Below are positions 32,770-45,156 of a DNA stretch of 64,000 bases, one piece after another (within the stretch, counting starts at the first letter, position 1; each line of letters opens with the position of its first letter). Under the pieces are notes generated by a model. The model saw only the letters and a list, made by a program, of their open reading frames with translations, was not told the origin of the DNA and ran no database searches. Origin of the DNA: Apiospora phragmitis (taxonomy: Eukaryota > Ascomycota > Sordariomycetes > Amphisphaeriales > Apiosporaceae); the NCBI GenBank assembly GCA_038363925.1, contig JAQQWL010000003.1, forward strand, positions 1,054,001 to 1,118,000. Direction: 5' to 3'. The position numbers and the translations under genes were made by a program.

Positions 32770-34602
32770 TTAGCCCCTATCCACGAACAGTGACCATGCA
32801 AGTGCGCACACGGCAATGATGACAAGATACAACCACCATACGAGACCTACAATCCCTTCCTCCACTCCCAAGGCGAACACCCAACCTCCAAGAGCCGGCC
32901 CAACCGCCCGGGCGAAACTGGCCAGCATGTTGCCGGCCCCGTGTACAGTGCCTAGCACCGCCTTGTCAGGCGCCGACTCAGTGAGCAGGATGACGGTGCT
33001 GGGGATCGCCATCGTCCGCGCCATAATCTGCGCGCAGACCACCAGCCCCAGCAACACGTAGCGCACCGCGCCGTTCCCGGCGACCAGCGAGAGGTACGGC
33101 GCCGCGGCGTACGTGGCGGGGAAGAGGCAGAGCGCGAGGCGGAAGACGCCGCGGGTGCCGATCCGGGCCTGGAGCCGGGGGTAGATGAAGAGCTGCAGCA
33201 GGATGCCGCACACGCCGAAGGTGGACAGCCAGATCCCGATCGACGCGGACCGCAGGCCGAGGCCGCCGATGAAGGCAAAGATGGTGGCTTCGGTGTTGTC
33301 GGCCGGCGGGCTGCTGAGGTAGACGGGGAATATGTGCATGAAGGCCGAGTTGTGCAAGGGTAGGAGACCGAATGGAGACTAGTGAGGCAAGTACGTTGCG
33401 CGTACAGGTCTGTCGGAATGGCTTTGGCTCGGCTTTTCCAAGTAAGGGCCCAGTACCTGTAGTCGGTGCTTTCTCGTCCTGGTCTCCTCCTCCTCCTCCT
33501 CCTCCTCCTCCTCCTCGATCAAGAGCTCGCTGTCAAGGCTCCCCACGGTTGCGTACCCTTTGCCTCTTCTCGGGTAGACATATGCGCGGAACCACGCCGC
33601 TAAGGCCCTCCCCGCAAGAAGTCCATAGTCATCCGCCGCCTCCTTCCCGTGGAGTGTTTCGCGAAGTCCCAGTACAGCAAGGACCAAAGTACCAGCCAGA
33701 ACCATCGCATTCATCAAAGCAGGCAGCGCGTACGGGTACTCGAGCGCCCACCGCACCCCCTCCGCGTTGCCTTTGAAATTGAACGCCCCCGGGACCAAAC
33801 AGCCAAGGCAAATTCGCGACCGGCTCCGCCAGCCAGCCGCCCAAGGCCAGACTGACGACCATGCCCGAGTTGAAGACGAGCGGCAGCAACAGAAACGCCT
33901 TGGTCTGGAACCGGCGCCCGCGCACGATCTCGGCGGTCACGGTGCGCATGATGCCCACGTTGCCGTTGCCCAGGCCGGCCAGGGCGCGCCAGCACAGCAG
34001 CGCGCCCAGAGAGCGCGAGAGCCCGAAGCCGACGTTGGCTAGCGCGGCGACGGCGAGCCCGGCTAGGATCGAGAAGCGCCGGCCGTGTCGGTCCGAGAGC
34101 CGGCCCCAGGGCAGGCTGACGAGGAACTGGGCGAGCGGGAAGGCGGCGACTAAAATGCCCGAGTAGGTGGAGACGCGCGCCGCTTCGGCGTCGGGGTCCG
34201 GGCCCGACGCATTGTCATTGGCGTTATTGGCTGGCGGCAGTACCGAGCGCACCAGGTAGAAGATGTAGGGTAGCAGACAGACGTTGGACAGGGGCTCCGA
34301 TAGTCGGCAGAGCGCGAGGATGAACAGCTGGTCCTTGTTGGGTAAGTCTCTCCAACGCACAGCTTTTGATCTTGGTGGTGGTGGTGGTGATGATGGTGGC
34401 GCCTCTTCGATGCCAGCGTTGATCGCCGCTGTATGCGGGCGTGGTCGCGCGTGGGACGGCTTGCCCCCGCATTGGCTGCTGCTAGTTGCCGCGGGTATTG
34501 CTGGATCTGACAGGTGGTCAGCAACAACAGCAACTCAGGGACTTGGCGCCCGGCAAATGGAAATGGCAGAGACCTCTCGGCATACTACTTACCTACTACC
34601 AT
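32770..34602 (-). CDS. MFS transporter, DHA1/ZIFL-like, with one apparent frameshift
   Basis: Exons on the minus strand are 34602-34593, 34506-33457 and 33378-32770; introns are 86 and 78 bp. A disordered Pro/His-rich N-terminus precedes TM1 (QLFILALCRLSEPLSNVCLL). MFS motif A between TM2 and TM3 reads GRLSDRHGRRFSIL. The second half has LLPLHNSAFMHIFPVYL and ends LFVDRG. The cytoplasmic loop after TM6 contains an 11-residue glutamate run encoded by a GAG repeat (33482-33514). The layout resembles YCR023C/ZIFL-type exporters; substrate unknown. One extra base in a C5 run (33786-33790) breaks the frame between LPWLFGPG and AFNFKGN; without it the protein would be 555 residues. It is divergent from the sugar-transporter gene at 35387. 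Confidence 0.7.
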
Positions 34603-35386
34603 GGCGCTCTATTGGTGATTGAAAATCGCCGTGTATGGCCCATCTGAAAATAGTCTGCGGGGAATATGTGTTCTTGCCGGCATGTGTCATGTGTAACGAC
34701 TTTGTGCCATCTGCAGCTCTAGCGAGTTGTAGGTGACAGAGATCCAAAGTTGTCTCTACAGCACCCGGTTTTGGGGATGGTCTCCTGGATATATGCCTTT
34801 CCATCCCTGGAAGTTACGCGTCCCATTATGTCGCTTTCAATTCATCCCGATCGCCTTGATTCTCTGGGCATGACGTGAAAATGGGCATTTTGCCAGATGT
34901 GTTGCTTTAATCTGAACCATCCCCCCCTGACTCGCCTGGCTTGGCTCCGTCCGACGGGCAAGCTGGCTTAGGAAGGCAACCCCGCTTCCCGTCCCCCCGA
35001 AAGAAAGCGACCCTGCCACCCCACAACCCACCCCTGCCCGCATATCAGAAGGAGGGGACGGCATATCTAGGCAACGAATAGCGGGGGTTCGGGGCCCCGA
35101 GCACCACTCAATCGACATGCTGTTCTGGGCAATCCCGCACGGTGGTTCATCCCCTTCCCAACTTGTCAATCCCGCAGCCAGCGAAGAGAACAGCTGGTGA
35201 CTGATTGGATGCATGTGCGCAGGAGCTGGTGCAGACTACTCCTCATCAATATGGTTAACTGGGCCCTTGAGTCGCTTCATAAGTGGTGGTGGCTGAGGAC
35301 CCTTTCTAAATGTCACTATTGACGGAATCCTTCCAGCGGCACCAACTGAAGTTGAGTCGAACAGATCAAACTCACAGACCAAAACG
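34603..35386. promoter_or_regulatory. Shared upstream region of two divergent MFS transporters
   Basis: The two starts lie 784 bp apart and face away from each other. TGACTC (a Gcn4/CPC-1-type core) is at about 34928 and an inverted CCAAT (ATTGG) at 35204-35208. Co-regulation is inferred from the layout only. Confidence 0.4.
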
Positions 35387-37185
35387 ATGGCTATCTTCAC
35401 CCAGGCAGTCGTGAGACTGCATCTTTTGTGCATTTTCTTCGCCATTGGGTCTTTTGTTTGGGGGTAAGTAACAGCCACCCCGAAAAGAGCGACCGCAGTC
35501 GAGGGGGCGAGGAAGAGGTGCTTGCATCCGCCGCTGACCCCTTCCCCCCTAGTTACAATATCGGCATCCTGTCCTCCATCCTCGTGCACCCGGGCTTCGT
35601 CGCCACCATGGGCCGGCTGACCGCCGCGCGCAAGGGCGTCATCACGGCCATCTACTACCTGGGCACCTGGCTCAGCTACATCTTCATTTCGCACCCAGTC
35701 AGCGACTACCTGGGCCGCCGGTACGCCGCGCTCATCGGCACCGCCGTCCTCGCCGTCGGTACGGGGTTCGAGGCCGGCGCGACGGCGCCGCGGGCCTACG
35801 CCATGATGATTGTCGGGCGCATCATCTGCGGTCTCGGCGTTGCTATGGTCTCGACTTCGGTGCCTCTTTATCAGGCGTGAGTTCGATCCTGTCTCCCATG
35901 TTTGTGTGCGGCTAGGTGTTGTTGTTGCTTCGGTTTTAATTTGGGGATATAAAGTGAGATAGCTCCGGCTGGGCAGCGTGGCAAGTACGTTGTGCTGAAC
36001 CACGTCGGGTTCGTCGCTGGTTTGGCGAGCGGATTCTGGTGAGAAATATCCTTCCTGCCTTCACCACGAGAGTACAATGTTGATGGGTGGTAATCAGGGT
36101 TGGTTACGCGGTAACGTTCTGGGAATCGACACCTCATCAGATCTACGTCTCCTGGAGGTTTTCCTCCGCCGTCGTCTCATCCCCGCCTTGATCTTCGGCG
36201 TGGGGCTTCCCTTCCTGCCCGAGACGCCCAGGTGGCTCATCGAGCACGGCCGCTTTAATGAAGCTCAGCGGTCGCTGCACTGGCTACGCGAAGGCAGCTT
36301 CACAAACGCCCAGATCGACCACGAACTCACGGAGATCCAAGAGTCCGTAGAGGCCTACCGGATGTCGGGCCTGAACTGGCTGTCGCTCTTCCGGGAGCGC
36401 CATCTCTTCGATCGTCTCTGGCGGGCATCTCTGCTCCAGTTCATGGCCCAGATGTGCGGCGCGACCGCGATGAAGTACTACCTGCCCACCTTGTTTCTCA
36501 AGCTGGGTCTGGGAACCCGGGTGTCCCTACTTGCCGGCAGCATCGAATCGACACTGAAGATCGTGATGACGGTCATCGAGATGTTGCTCATTGACAGGCT
36601 TGGCCGCCGGACAACATTGGTAGCTGGGTGCGTGGCCATGAGCGCGGCCTTGCTGATCAATGGTGTGCTGGGTCAGGTTTACCCTAATAATCAAAATCGA
36701 GTATCCGACATCGTCTGCGTTGTCTTCATCTTCGTTTACGCTATCGGTTACAGTCTTGGATTTGGGCCTACTGCATGGGTTTACGGGTCCGAGGTAAGAA
36801 TAAGCGGCGTTTATATTGTGTATAAGCAAGGAAATGCTAACCTCCCGGGCAGATCTTCCCAACGGCCATTCGTGCTCGTGGACTAAACTTCTCCGCCTCG
36901 GGTGGCGCCATCGGATCCATCGTGGTAGCTCAGGTGTGGCCGGTAGGCATCGAGACCATTGGATCCAACGTATACTTCTTCTTCTTTGCCGTCACAGTGC
37001 TCTGCATTCCGGTAAGTTCTACAACACCGTTTCTTGGCAGATCAAGCTAACAGTGATCAAAGATCATATACATATTCTACCCAGAGACCAAAGGTCGCAC
37101 TTTGGAAGAAATGGACGAGCTTTTCCATGCAAGTCTTGTCCGGAGGGACACTGAACCCCCGGAGGAAGAGACACAGAGACGGTGA
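35387..37185 (+). CDS. MFS sugar (hexose-type) transporter, one apparent frameshift
   Basis: Exons are 35387-35463, 35553-35876, 35955-36038, 36098-36793, 36853-37011 and 37063-37185, all GT-AG. The start at 35387 gives MAIFTQAVVRLHLL, and TM1 runs through FAIGSFVWGYNIGILSSI. The family signatures are YLGRRYAALIG (motif after TM2), VSTSVPLYQAEIAP (sugar-transporter signature), LPETPRWLIEHGR, DRLGRRTTLVAGC and the terminal PETKGRTLEEMDELF. It imports or exchanges sugars across the plasma membrane by proton symport or facilitation; the substrate cannot be read. Exon 4 is one base short: the frame must shift near 36171-36175, between WRFSSAV and LIPALIFGVG. Repaired length is 487 residues, slightly short for the family. 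Confidence 0.8.
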
Positions 37186-37876
37186 TCCCGAAGAACGTCC
37201 CATAGATACACCGGCTGTCACGTTGTTCGGCGAACAACTTTCCATGGCAAAGGCTTGGGCTGCTATCATCGAGCAATATGGCTCTGGACCACCTTACGAG
37301 ATCTTTCGTATATAATCTTAAATAAGAGATCACTGGTATAAGATAACCTCATTTGTAATCCAGGGACACTTGGAGATTTCACCCTACGAGAGACTTGAAC
37401 CATGCATTTGACCCGATGCCCAACGTCTATATATCTTAGTCAGGGTACGATATAATAGGATGTTGGAATTGGTTGAGCGGGAGCACTATGACGCTACTCC
37501 ACGAAGCAAGGCGCTTGCCTGACTACCTAAGTATGCAAGGAGTTACCCATAATGGATGTGTTGGCACACCTAAAACGCGGTAACGTCCGTTTACAGCGTA
37601 TTTGTTCACAGCAACCGAGCTAGCTGAACCAACCCCAACACGCCATTGGTCCAGCGGTTTCGACCCAGCCCACACTGTCTGACTGTATCTCCCGTAGGTA
37701 GGCAGGCCGGGGCCAGATGCAAGTGGGATTTTATGTAAGGGAGATCATATGTAACCTAGGTGCGGGGTCCGTTCTCCCATCGTGAAGTTCTTTTAATACG
37801 CTTGCAAAACTGCTGCTGCCTTCAGTCGTCATCTACATTCTATTATCATTTTCAACCATCGTCACGCATCTGTACA
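37186..37876. other. Intergenic, 5' of the GST gene
   Basis: No gene is seen. C/T-rich sequence precedes the GST start, as in many fungal promoters. Confidence 0.45.
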
Positions 37877-38677
37877 ATGACTGGAAACACGATGAAGCCT
37901 ATCCGTATTTGGCTCACTCGTAAGTAAATCAAACTAGAGAACACAATGGGTCCAGCTCTTACTGACCAGGTTGACTTGGCGGCTGCCAGCTCCGGGACCA
38001 AACCCATGGAAAGTAAGTACAGTCAACGGAAACTTAATGTCCCATAGTCTTGCTAACTCTTCCTACTAGGTCGTCTTCGTATTGGAAGAACTTGGGATTC
38101 CGTATGAAGTCAAGTCGATCAAGTTCGACCACGTCAAGGATAAGCCCCTTACGGACGTCAACCCCAACGGCCGCGTCCCGGCCATCGAAGACCCCAGCAC
38201 CGACCAGACCCTCTGGGAGTCGGGCGCGATCATCACCTACCTCGTCGACCAGTACGACACCGAGCACGCTTTGACTTACACGGGCCTGGCCGACAAGCAC
38301 CACCTGAACCAGTGGCTGCACTTCTAGATGAGCGGACAGGGCCCATACTACGGCGCTGCTGGATAGTGAGAAAGAACCCCCGAACCTACTCACACATAAC
38401 CCTCTGTTCCCACTTGTGTTCCTGACTCTGCATGGACTGACATGCCGTCGAACAACCCAGGTTCGTCAACCTGCACCCCGAAAAGCTGCCCTCGGCGATC
38501 GACCGCTACACGAAGCAAGTCACCCGCGTCCTCGGCGTGCTCGAAGGCTGGCTGGACGGTAAAGACTGGCTGGTGGGCGACAAGATGACGTACGCCGTCA
38601 TGGTGTGGGTGTCCTGGAACGAGCGGCTCGACATCGCGAACGTCCGTAGCTGGCTTGGTACCATTGGGTTTGGATAA
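37877..38677 (+). pseudogene. URE2-like glutathione S-transferase with two RIP-type stops and a missing C-terminus
   Basis: Exons 37877-37919, 37990-38012, 38070-38365 and 38461-38677 join in frame. The thioredoxin-fold half has IRIWLTPPGPNPWK, VVFVLEELGIPYEVK, NPNGRVPAIEDP and the glutathione-binding LWESGAIITYLVDQYD; the helical half has LNQWLHF, MSGQGPYYGAAG and VNLHPEKLPSAIDRY. This is the pattern of fungal Ure2p-like GSTs, which conjugate glutathione to electrophiles in the cytosol. TAG at 38325-38327 replaces a glutamine expected in WLHFQMSGQG (CAG to TAG). The codon split by intron 3 reads TAG where TGG (AGWF) is expected. Both are CpA/TpG-to-TpA changes. The last ~50-60 residues of the fold are missing; the gene ends ~180 bp from an AT block. 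Confidence 0.8.
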
Positions 38678-38860
38678 GATAGATTTAGGTAATTCATCTA
38701 GTGGAACAGTCTAGCTGACCACATTGCTGCTGAATTAGGAATAGTAACAGTCAATAAAATTCGGGATGGATCCTTCACTTTAAATCACAAGACTTAACGT
38801 ATGTCACCCCATAACCGACACCCCTGTATAATACTAAAATGGCTCACCGCTATTTTTCTT

Positions 38861-41800
38861 TATTACTTATTTTTTTAACTAATTTTAAAGTAATTTATCT
38901 TATTCTTTTTATATTATATTTATTTAATATTTATAAGATTTTATATATAAAATAATATTATTATTATAATTTTTAAAGTTATAAATAATAAATTAATACG
39001 GTAGGCCGCTTTAAATTAAGGTATATTAAAGATTACGCTAGTTAACCGCCTTTATAGAGCTAAATTAAAGCGAGAGGTTAAAAAAAGTATTTAATAGATT
39101 AGGTTCTAGCTTAAGAAGCCTTTAATGTGGTACCGATGTATACGTATTAAAGAATTAAATTAACGAGTTTTAACCCTTAAAAGAGATTATTAATCACTCG
39201 GTAAAAGTTAGATAAAAACCTTCCTTCGACGCCACCTAGCTTTAAAAATAAAGAAGTAACGTCGAATCAACTTTTAGCGTATTAATAAAGTATTAATTAA
39301 AGTAATTAAGTTTTAAGTTTTAATTAAATTACGTATATTTTAAATCTGAGCTATTAATATACTTTATAAGCGAATTTATTACTTACGCTAACTTTATATA
39401 TTATTATTATTATTAATAATACGCCGTAAGCCGAAGGCTTTCGGTATATCTACTTAGTTCTTTATATAATAAACCGTGCCGAAGCTAGATTAAAAATATA
39501 CGCTATTAATATCGTAAAAACCTACTTTATATACTCGATATTACTATACTAGTTCTTACTTACTAGCCTAATAACCTTTACTTTAAGGTTTAAAGAGATT
39601 ATTTAAGTTAAAGTGGTCCTCTAATCTTTATTATTAGTTTATATAGTAATAATTAACCGGTTCATAAAAGCCACTTTATAATAACCTTCGCCGTATCTTT
39701 TTTTATAATAAGCGTCGCTAGATCGCGACGAGTTTATAGCGGATTAGGTGCTAGCTATCTTACTAACTACTCTTATTTTCTTCTCGAAGTCCTTATAATA
39801 TAAGATTAAGTATTTAACTGTTTCCCGCCTTTTACCGTAGTTATATAGCGGCGTTAAAACGTTTAAAACCCGGTAAATAAATAAGAACGATTTAAGCCTT
39901 ATTTTTTTAATACGTACTTATATTAAAACCGACGTTTCGTACTTAAATATATCGTCGTAATAACGGCACGCTCTTTAATCTAGCGGCGACTTTATAACTA
40001 GTTCGCGGCGGCCTCGCGTAAAAGTAACGGTATAAAACTATTTTTATTCTTATTTCTTTTTAAGCGTTTATTCGACCGTTTAACCGCCTAGTTATTATTT
40101 AATTAACATTATTTAAGCGTCGCTTAGTTATAAAATCGTAGAGATTTTATTAATAACTTTTTAAAATCTCTTTTATTTTTTCCTTTTTACGTTTCGTTCG
40201 TTATTAATAATTTCTACCGCTTTTATATAAACGTTATATAAAAGCTATAGCTTTTCGGTAACCTCCGTACGTATTTCGAAACTAGCCGCCCTCGTACTTA
40301 AATAAAGGTCGAGGGGAGGAACTACCGCTTTAATTTCTAAGTAATATTAAGAGGTTACCTTATATACCTTTATCACGGTCCGGAGATAAGAGTTCTAAAT
40401 TATTATAAAGTTAAGGGCTAGCTTTTTTTTAATATCGGCTACTTTATACTAAGCCAACGCTCCGTATAATAATATATTACGTATTATTTTCGTATAGAGT
40501 TCTTTCGCTTTTCGTATTAAATATCTTTATATTAACGTTACGAGTCTAATAGAGCTAATATTTAAATTATTATTTTTATTTTAATTTTCGGGATATAGTT
40601 TTTTTATTATAGTTTCTAATAAAGTTATACGCTAAAGAATTTTACCGAGATTACTAGCGATATACTAGCGTTTCTAAGGCGTACCTATAACGTATAAGCT
40701 TTTCGCGCTTTAATAAAGTAGATAAGCTCGCTTTTTTTAAGTTTAAACTCTATTTTTCTCGTCTATACCTAATAATTATAAGTTTTTTACGTTTTTTTTA
40801 AATTATAATAATTTGTAACGTAGTCCGGTTTTATAATAATAAAATTCGTATCGTTTATAAATTTAATAATAATAAATTATTTATAAGCTTTTATTTTTTT
40901 ATATAGAGTAGCGATATAAAGAATAGAAAGGATTAATAATAGCGGAGAGCTTTACGAAATATTAACGCGGAATTAGATCTTTTTTAACGATTTACTGTTG
41001 AAGTGAAGGTAGACTTATCTGTTTATAATAAAGCTTTCGATTTATTAGTAAACTTAATCCGATAGTCCTTTATTATAAAGTATAGTAATTAGGTTTTTAT
41101 AATTAATTATATTAAAAGCGCTTTTAATATTAAATTAAAAGAGGGAAGCGACGCCTTTTTATTATTACGTTATACGGACGACGTTAGTAATTAATTAAAT
41201 AATTAGCTCGGTAGACCGTTATGTCCGGTTCTTTATCTAGCTTTTAAATAAAAGCGAGTACTTTTTAATTATTCCGGTAATTCGCCGGTTTATAGCCGTC
41301 TTTATTACTTTTTTAACCGTGTTAAGTAATAAAATAAGTTTTTATTTATTAAGTGTTTACTTTTCGGTTATTATTTTATTTAGCTTTAGGATCACGATAA
41401 CCTTTACCGTATAAAAACGTTTAAAAAAGTAGGCAAGCCGGAAGCTCGCGGTCGCTAAGCCGGCTAACGTCTGGAAAAGGGGTTCCTTATACGCTTTAAA
41501 AAAGTTAATAAATAAAAAGTCTTCCCTTAAAACTTTTTAAAGTTCCGTCTACTTAATAATATCTTTTATTTCTTTAGCCGTTACCTTTATTTCGATAGAA
41601 ATAAAGTTAGGGGCGCGGTTCGTTACGCTATTTAGGTTTATAAAGTCGGCTTTTAAGTTAAGGAAGAACCTTTTTAAAAAGAGCGTAGCTTTTTCGTCGT
41701 AACTTCGCGTTTTAATAATAGCTCTTTCGTTACATTTTAATTTTAAGATATTTATTATTTATAATAACGTCCAGCTTTATAATCGAGCTTATTGTTTAAG

Positions 41801-44430
41801 TAATTAAAGTGTTTTAAAATCGTAAGAGGTAGCGGGGATTACGTAACGCTAGCTTTTTATTTTCGCCTTTTAAACGATTCGTTTTAAGTCCGTCTTTAAT
41901 TTAGTATATTAATTTTAAATATATTACGAAAATATTACGAAATAAGCTCGGTATCGCTATTTCGTTATAGTTTACGCTTTTTAAATTTCTAATAATTATT
42001 AAAGCGTACTTTTATTAATATAAAGGGTTTTTTTAACGCTATTATATTAGTAATCTTTTATAGGTTGTTTATAAAGTTATTAATAGTTTAATTTAACTTT
42101 TCTAGGTTTATTAGCTTAACGATATCAATTAAACGTACTCCGGCTTCCGCCCGTACTAGCCTTTTATTTAATATTATCTAATTCTATCCTTTTATTTTCG
42201 TTTTATTATTTTATAACGAGTTAATTTTTAGTTCGATACGAATAACCTGCGTTTTATAATTAAAACCTTTTAAGCTAAGGTTTTTTTTATATAAAATTAT
42301 TATTCTTTATATTACTTAGGCTAGGTTTAGTATAGAATTTCTTTATTCGTGGCGTTATTTCGTAATTTCTTTATATAGCATAACTAGCTCTAAGTTTTAT
42401 TAGTTTATAAAAATAAGAAGGTTATTTATTTTATACGATTTCTTATTATATACGTTTCAAAACGGATAATATATATTAAAGTTTTTAACGAGCAAGTATT
42501 ACCCGGGGTACGAGGTTATATCGAGATCGTTTAAAAGGTTCCGTTATTAAGAAGTTTTTTAAATCGGCGAGTATATAAATTATACGGTAAAGCGGCCACT
42601 TTTTCTTATTAGTATCGTAACGGCGGCTTAATTAAAGCCTACTTTAATTTTTAATTTAATAATATCGAGGCGTTTATATATATAAATAGCCGTTTAGCCC
42701 TCGTTATAAATTATTTAATATTTAATTATTTTTAAATAATACGCGGTTTATATATAAAGGGTCGTTTATATTTTTTATAATATTAATATATTATATTTTT
42801 TTAATTAATTAAAATAAATACCGTTATTACTTTTAATATTATAACGTTTTAATATATTATTTATAAGTTTATAATTATAAAATTATAATAATATTTTATA
42901 TTAATAAAAGAGCGGCGGTATCGCGCCGGCTTTACGAGCGTGTTTTTTTACTTTAACTACTCGTTATTAAATTAAACCGTAGGCGGCTTTTTTTCCGGGA
43001 AATTATTATATACCCTTTTTTATTATTAGTAAAGAACATTACCGGTAGTAATAGACGCCTTGTTCTTACCGAGTTATTATTAATATTACGGATTTCGAAC
43101 TGGCGTAACCGGTGAGTATAGGCTTCCTTTACGCGCTCTCTTTATTAGGTCGTTACGAAGTAGCTACGATCTTACGCCGTATATTTTTTACCGTAATTAA
43201 TATAACGTTTCTTACCTCGTGATCCTTTTTAAAGGTATGCCTAGTCTCTTTTAAGGTATGGTATTACGGAATAATAGCCGTATCGTTACTATTTTCAATA
43301 ATACTTCGCTACGTAGCCGTAATTATAATAACAGTAATATTATTAAATACAGAGGTTAACGTTATAGGGTTCGTAATTAAAGATTTCGGAGTTTTATATT
43401 AAATTATTATCGTATAAATCCTTCGTAGCTTAAACGGAGTTTATACATAAAATAAAGGAGGCGTAGCGTATTTCGGGTTTTTTTAATAAGCTACGCTTAT
43501 ATTTTAAGATTTTTTTTAAATTATATTTATTTACAAATAAGCTGTATAATAACGCGGCTTCGTTATAAATATCCCGTAGTTTCTTTATTAAGATCCTTTT
43601 CGTAATTATTATAAGCTTTTTATAAATAAGTTACGTATTACGCCTAAAAGCGTTTAAAACTTATTTATTATTTTTTATATATATTTTCGCTTCGTTTTTA
43701 AAAATAAAAACAATATCGCTACTCGGTAATTTCCTCGTTATAATAGCCTCGCTTTTTCCGATTATTATATTAATATTTTATATAGTATTTATTAGCCTTT
43801 TTTTTTTAAATATTATTAAATTAATTTACGCTTTTAATTATTACTTCGCGGTTTCGACGTATTAAGATAATAACTTTCGGCTACTAAGCCGCGGGGTTAT
43901 TATTACGTAACGCGGATATAATTTAAGCTTAAAATTTAATTTATACAGCTTTAAGATTTTACGTAACTTAGGTAACGGCTTTTCTAATTATTTTTTATAA
44001 TTCCTTACGGGTTACCGGCGCGTTATCGTCGTTATCGAGGTACGGTTATAGCTCGGTCGCTTCGGTTCGGAGTTCCTTAATTATTTAAAAAATCTTTTTA
44101 CGGATCCCCTCGGCGGCCGCTAAATTAGCGATCAGTTTTTCTAAATATTTAAATCCTTCTTCAATACCTCTTTTCGATCTATTTTTATTATTAAAACGCG
44201 TTTAGCGCGTTTAGTTATACGCCGCGACGTTATTACGCGGGTAATACTAGCTCTACGCGAGTCCGGCGCGACCGGCGTTAATAACTATTAGGTTATTTAT
44301 ACCGTAACGCTTTAGCTACGTCTCCTCGATAAAAGTTCGGTTAAATTAATTCGACCTCGTAGGTTTAAATAATAAGGTTTGTTTTCAATTATTCGATAAT
44401 TCGATTAAGTTATCGATAATTTTTTCGTCC
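38861..44430 (-). mobile_element. Tad1-like LINE (non-LTR retrotransposon) relic, RIP-degraded
   Basis: Strongly AT-rich with stops in all frames. On the minus strand a reverse-transcriptase core is still legible. LSPIL-like sequence near 40960 is followed by FINDTNF (40842-40864), corresponding to the FADDT catalytic box with a D-to-N RIP change. Then comes KKSELIYFIKARKAYTL (about 40685-40741), matching the KxELIHFTxARK segment seen in fungal Tad1-clade LINEs. No LTRs were found. The 5' end abuts a B-element fragment near 44430, and the 3' side meets normal sequence near 38830-38860. Endonuclease and ORF1 boundaries could not be fixed. Confidence 0.65.
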
Positions 44431-44703
44431 TCCTAGTCGCCTTTATATCGATAAGGGCGTGAAACCGTTTCTTTACTCTTATTAATTTATAATTACTTTA
44501 TATAATTATTAATTAATATTAAATAAGTTCCGGGTTTAATCGAGGTTATATTATTATATTTTATTATTTATATATATTTCTTATACTAGTTATAAAGGGT
44601 ATCGTATACCCCTCTTATTAAAATAAAAAAGGGGTTCATGCGTATAGGTACGTAACACCTTTTTAGAGTAATATAGAAAACCTCAGTTCCTGCTATTCTA
44701 ACA
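44431..44703 (-). mobile_element. Truncated element B fragment (5' LTR and start of interior)
   Basis: It matches the 5' LTR and first ~95 bp of the interior of B in minus orientation. The plus-strand right end TCTAACA keeps the unmutated TGTTAGA LTR start. It is cut off at the LINE boundary. The right flank is CTTTT, resembling the ATTTT/GTTTT targets of the other B copies. Confidence 0.7.
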
Positions 44704-44948
44704 CTTTTAACGCGTTTATTATATATTCGAAAAGAATATCTAGCTTTTTTTCTATTTTAAGGTAGGATTTTATTAAGGATATTCTCGCCCGATTTATTAT
44801 AATATAAATAAAATTAATAATATTATAAGTTTAAAAAATAATTATTATATAATTAATTTAGTCGAATTAATTAAAATTTTATTTAAAATATCGCTTATTA
44901 TAATTAAATAATTATTTTAAAGTTTATAAATATAAATAATATTATTTT

Positions 44949-45156
44949 TATTAGAATAGCAGGAACTAAGGTTTTCTATATTACTTTAAAAAAGGTGCTA
45001 CGTACCTATTCGTATGAACCCTTTTCTTATTTTATTAAGAGGGGTATACGATACTTTTTATAATTAGTATTAAAAATAGATATAGATAATAAAATATAAG
45101 GATTAAACCTCGATTAAAACCGGAATTTATATGTATATACGAGAGCTTATTTAATA
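44949..45156 (+). repeat. 5' LTR of element B copy 3
   Basis: It begins TATTAGAATAGCAGG and ends TTTAATA. Matches 55247-55454. Confidence 0.8.
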
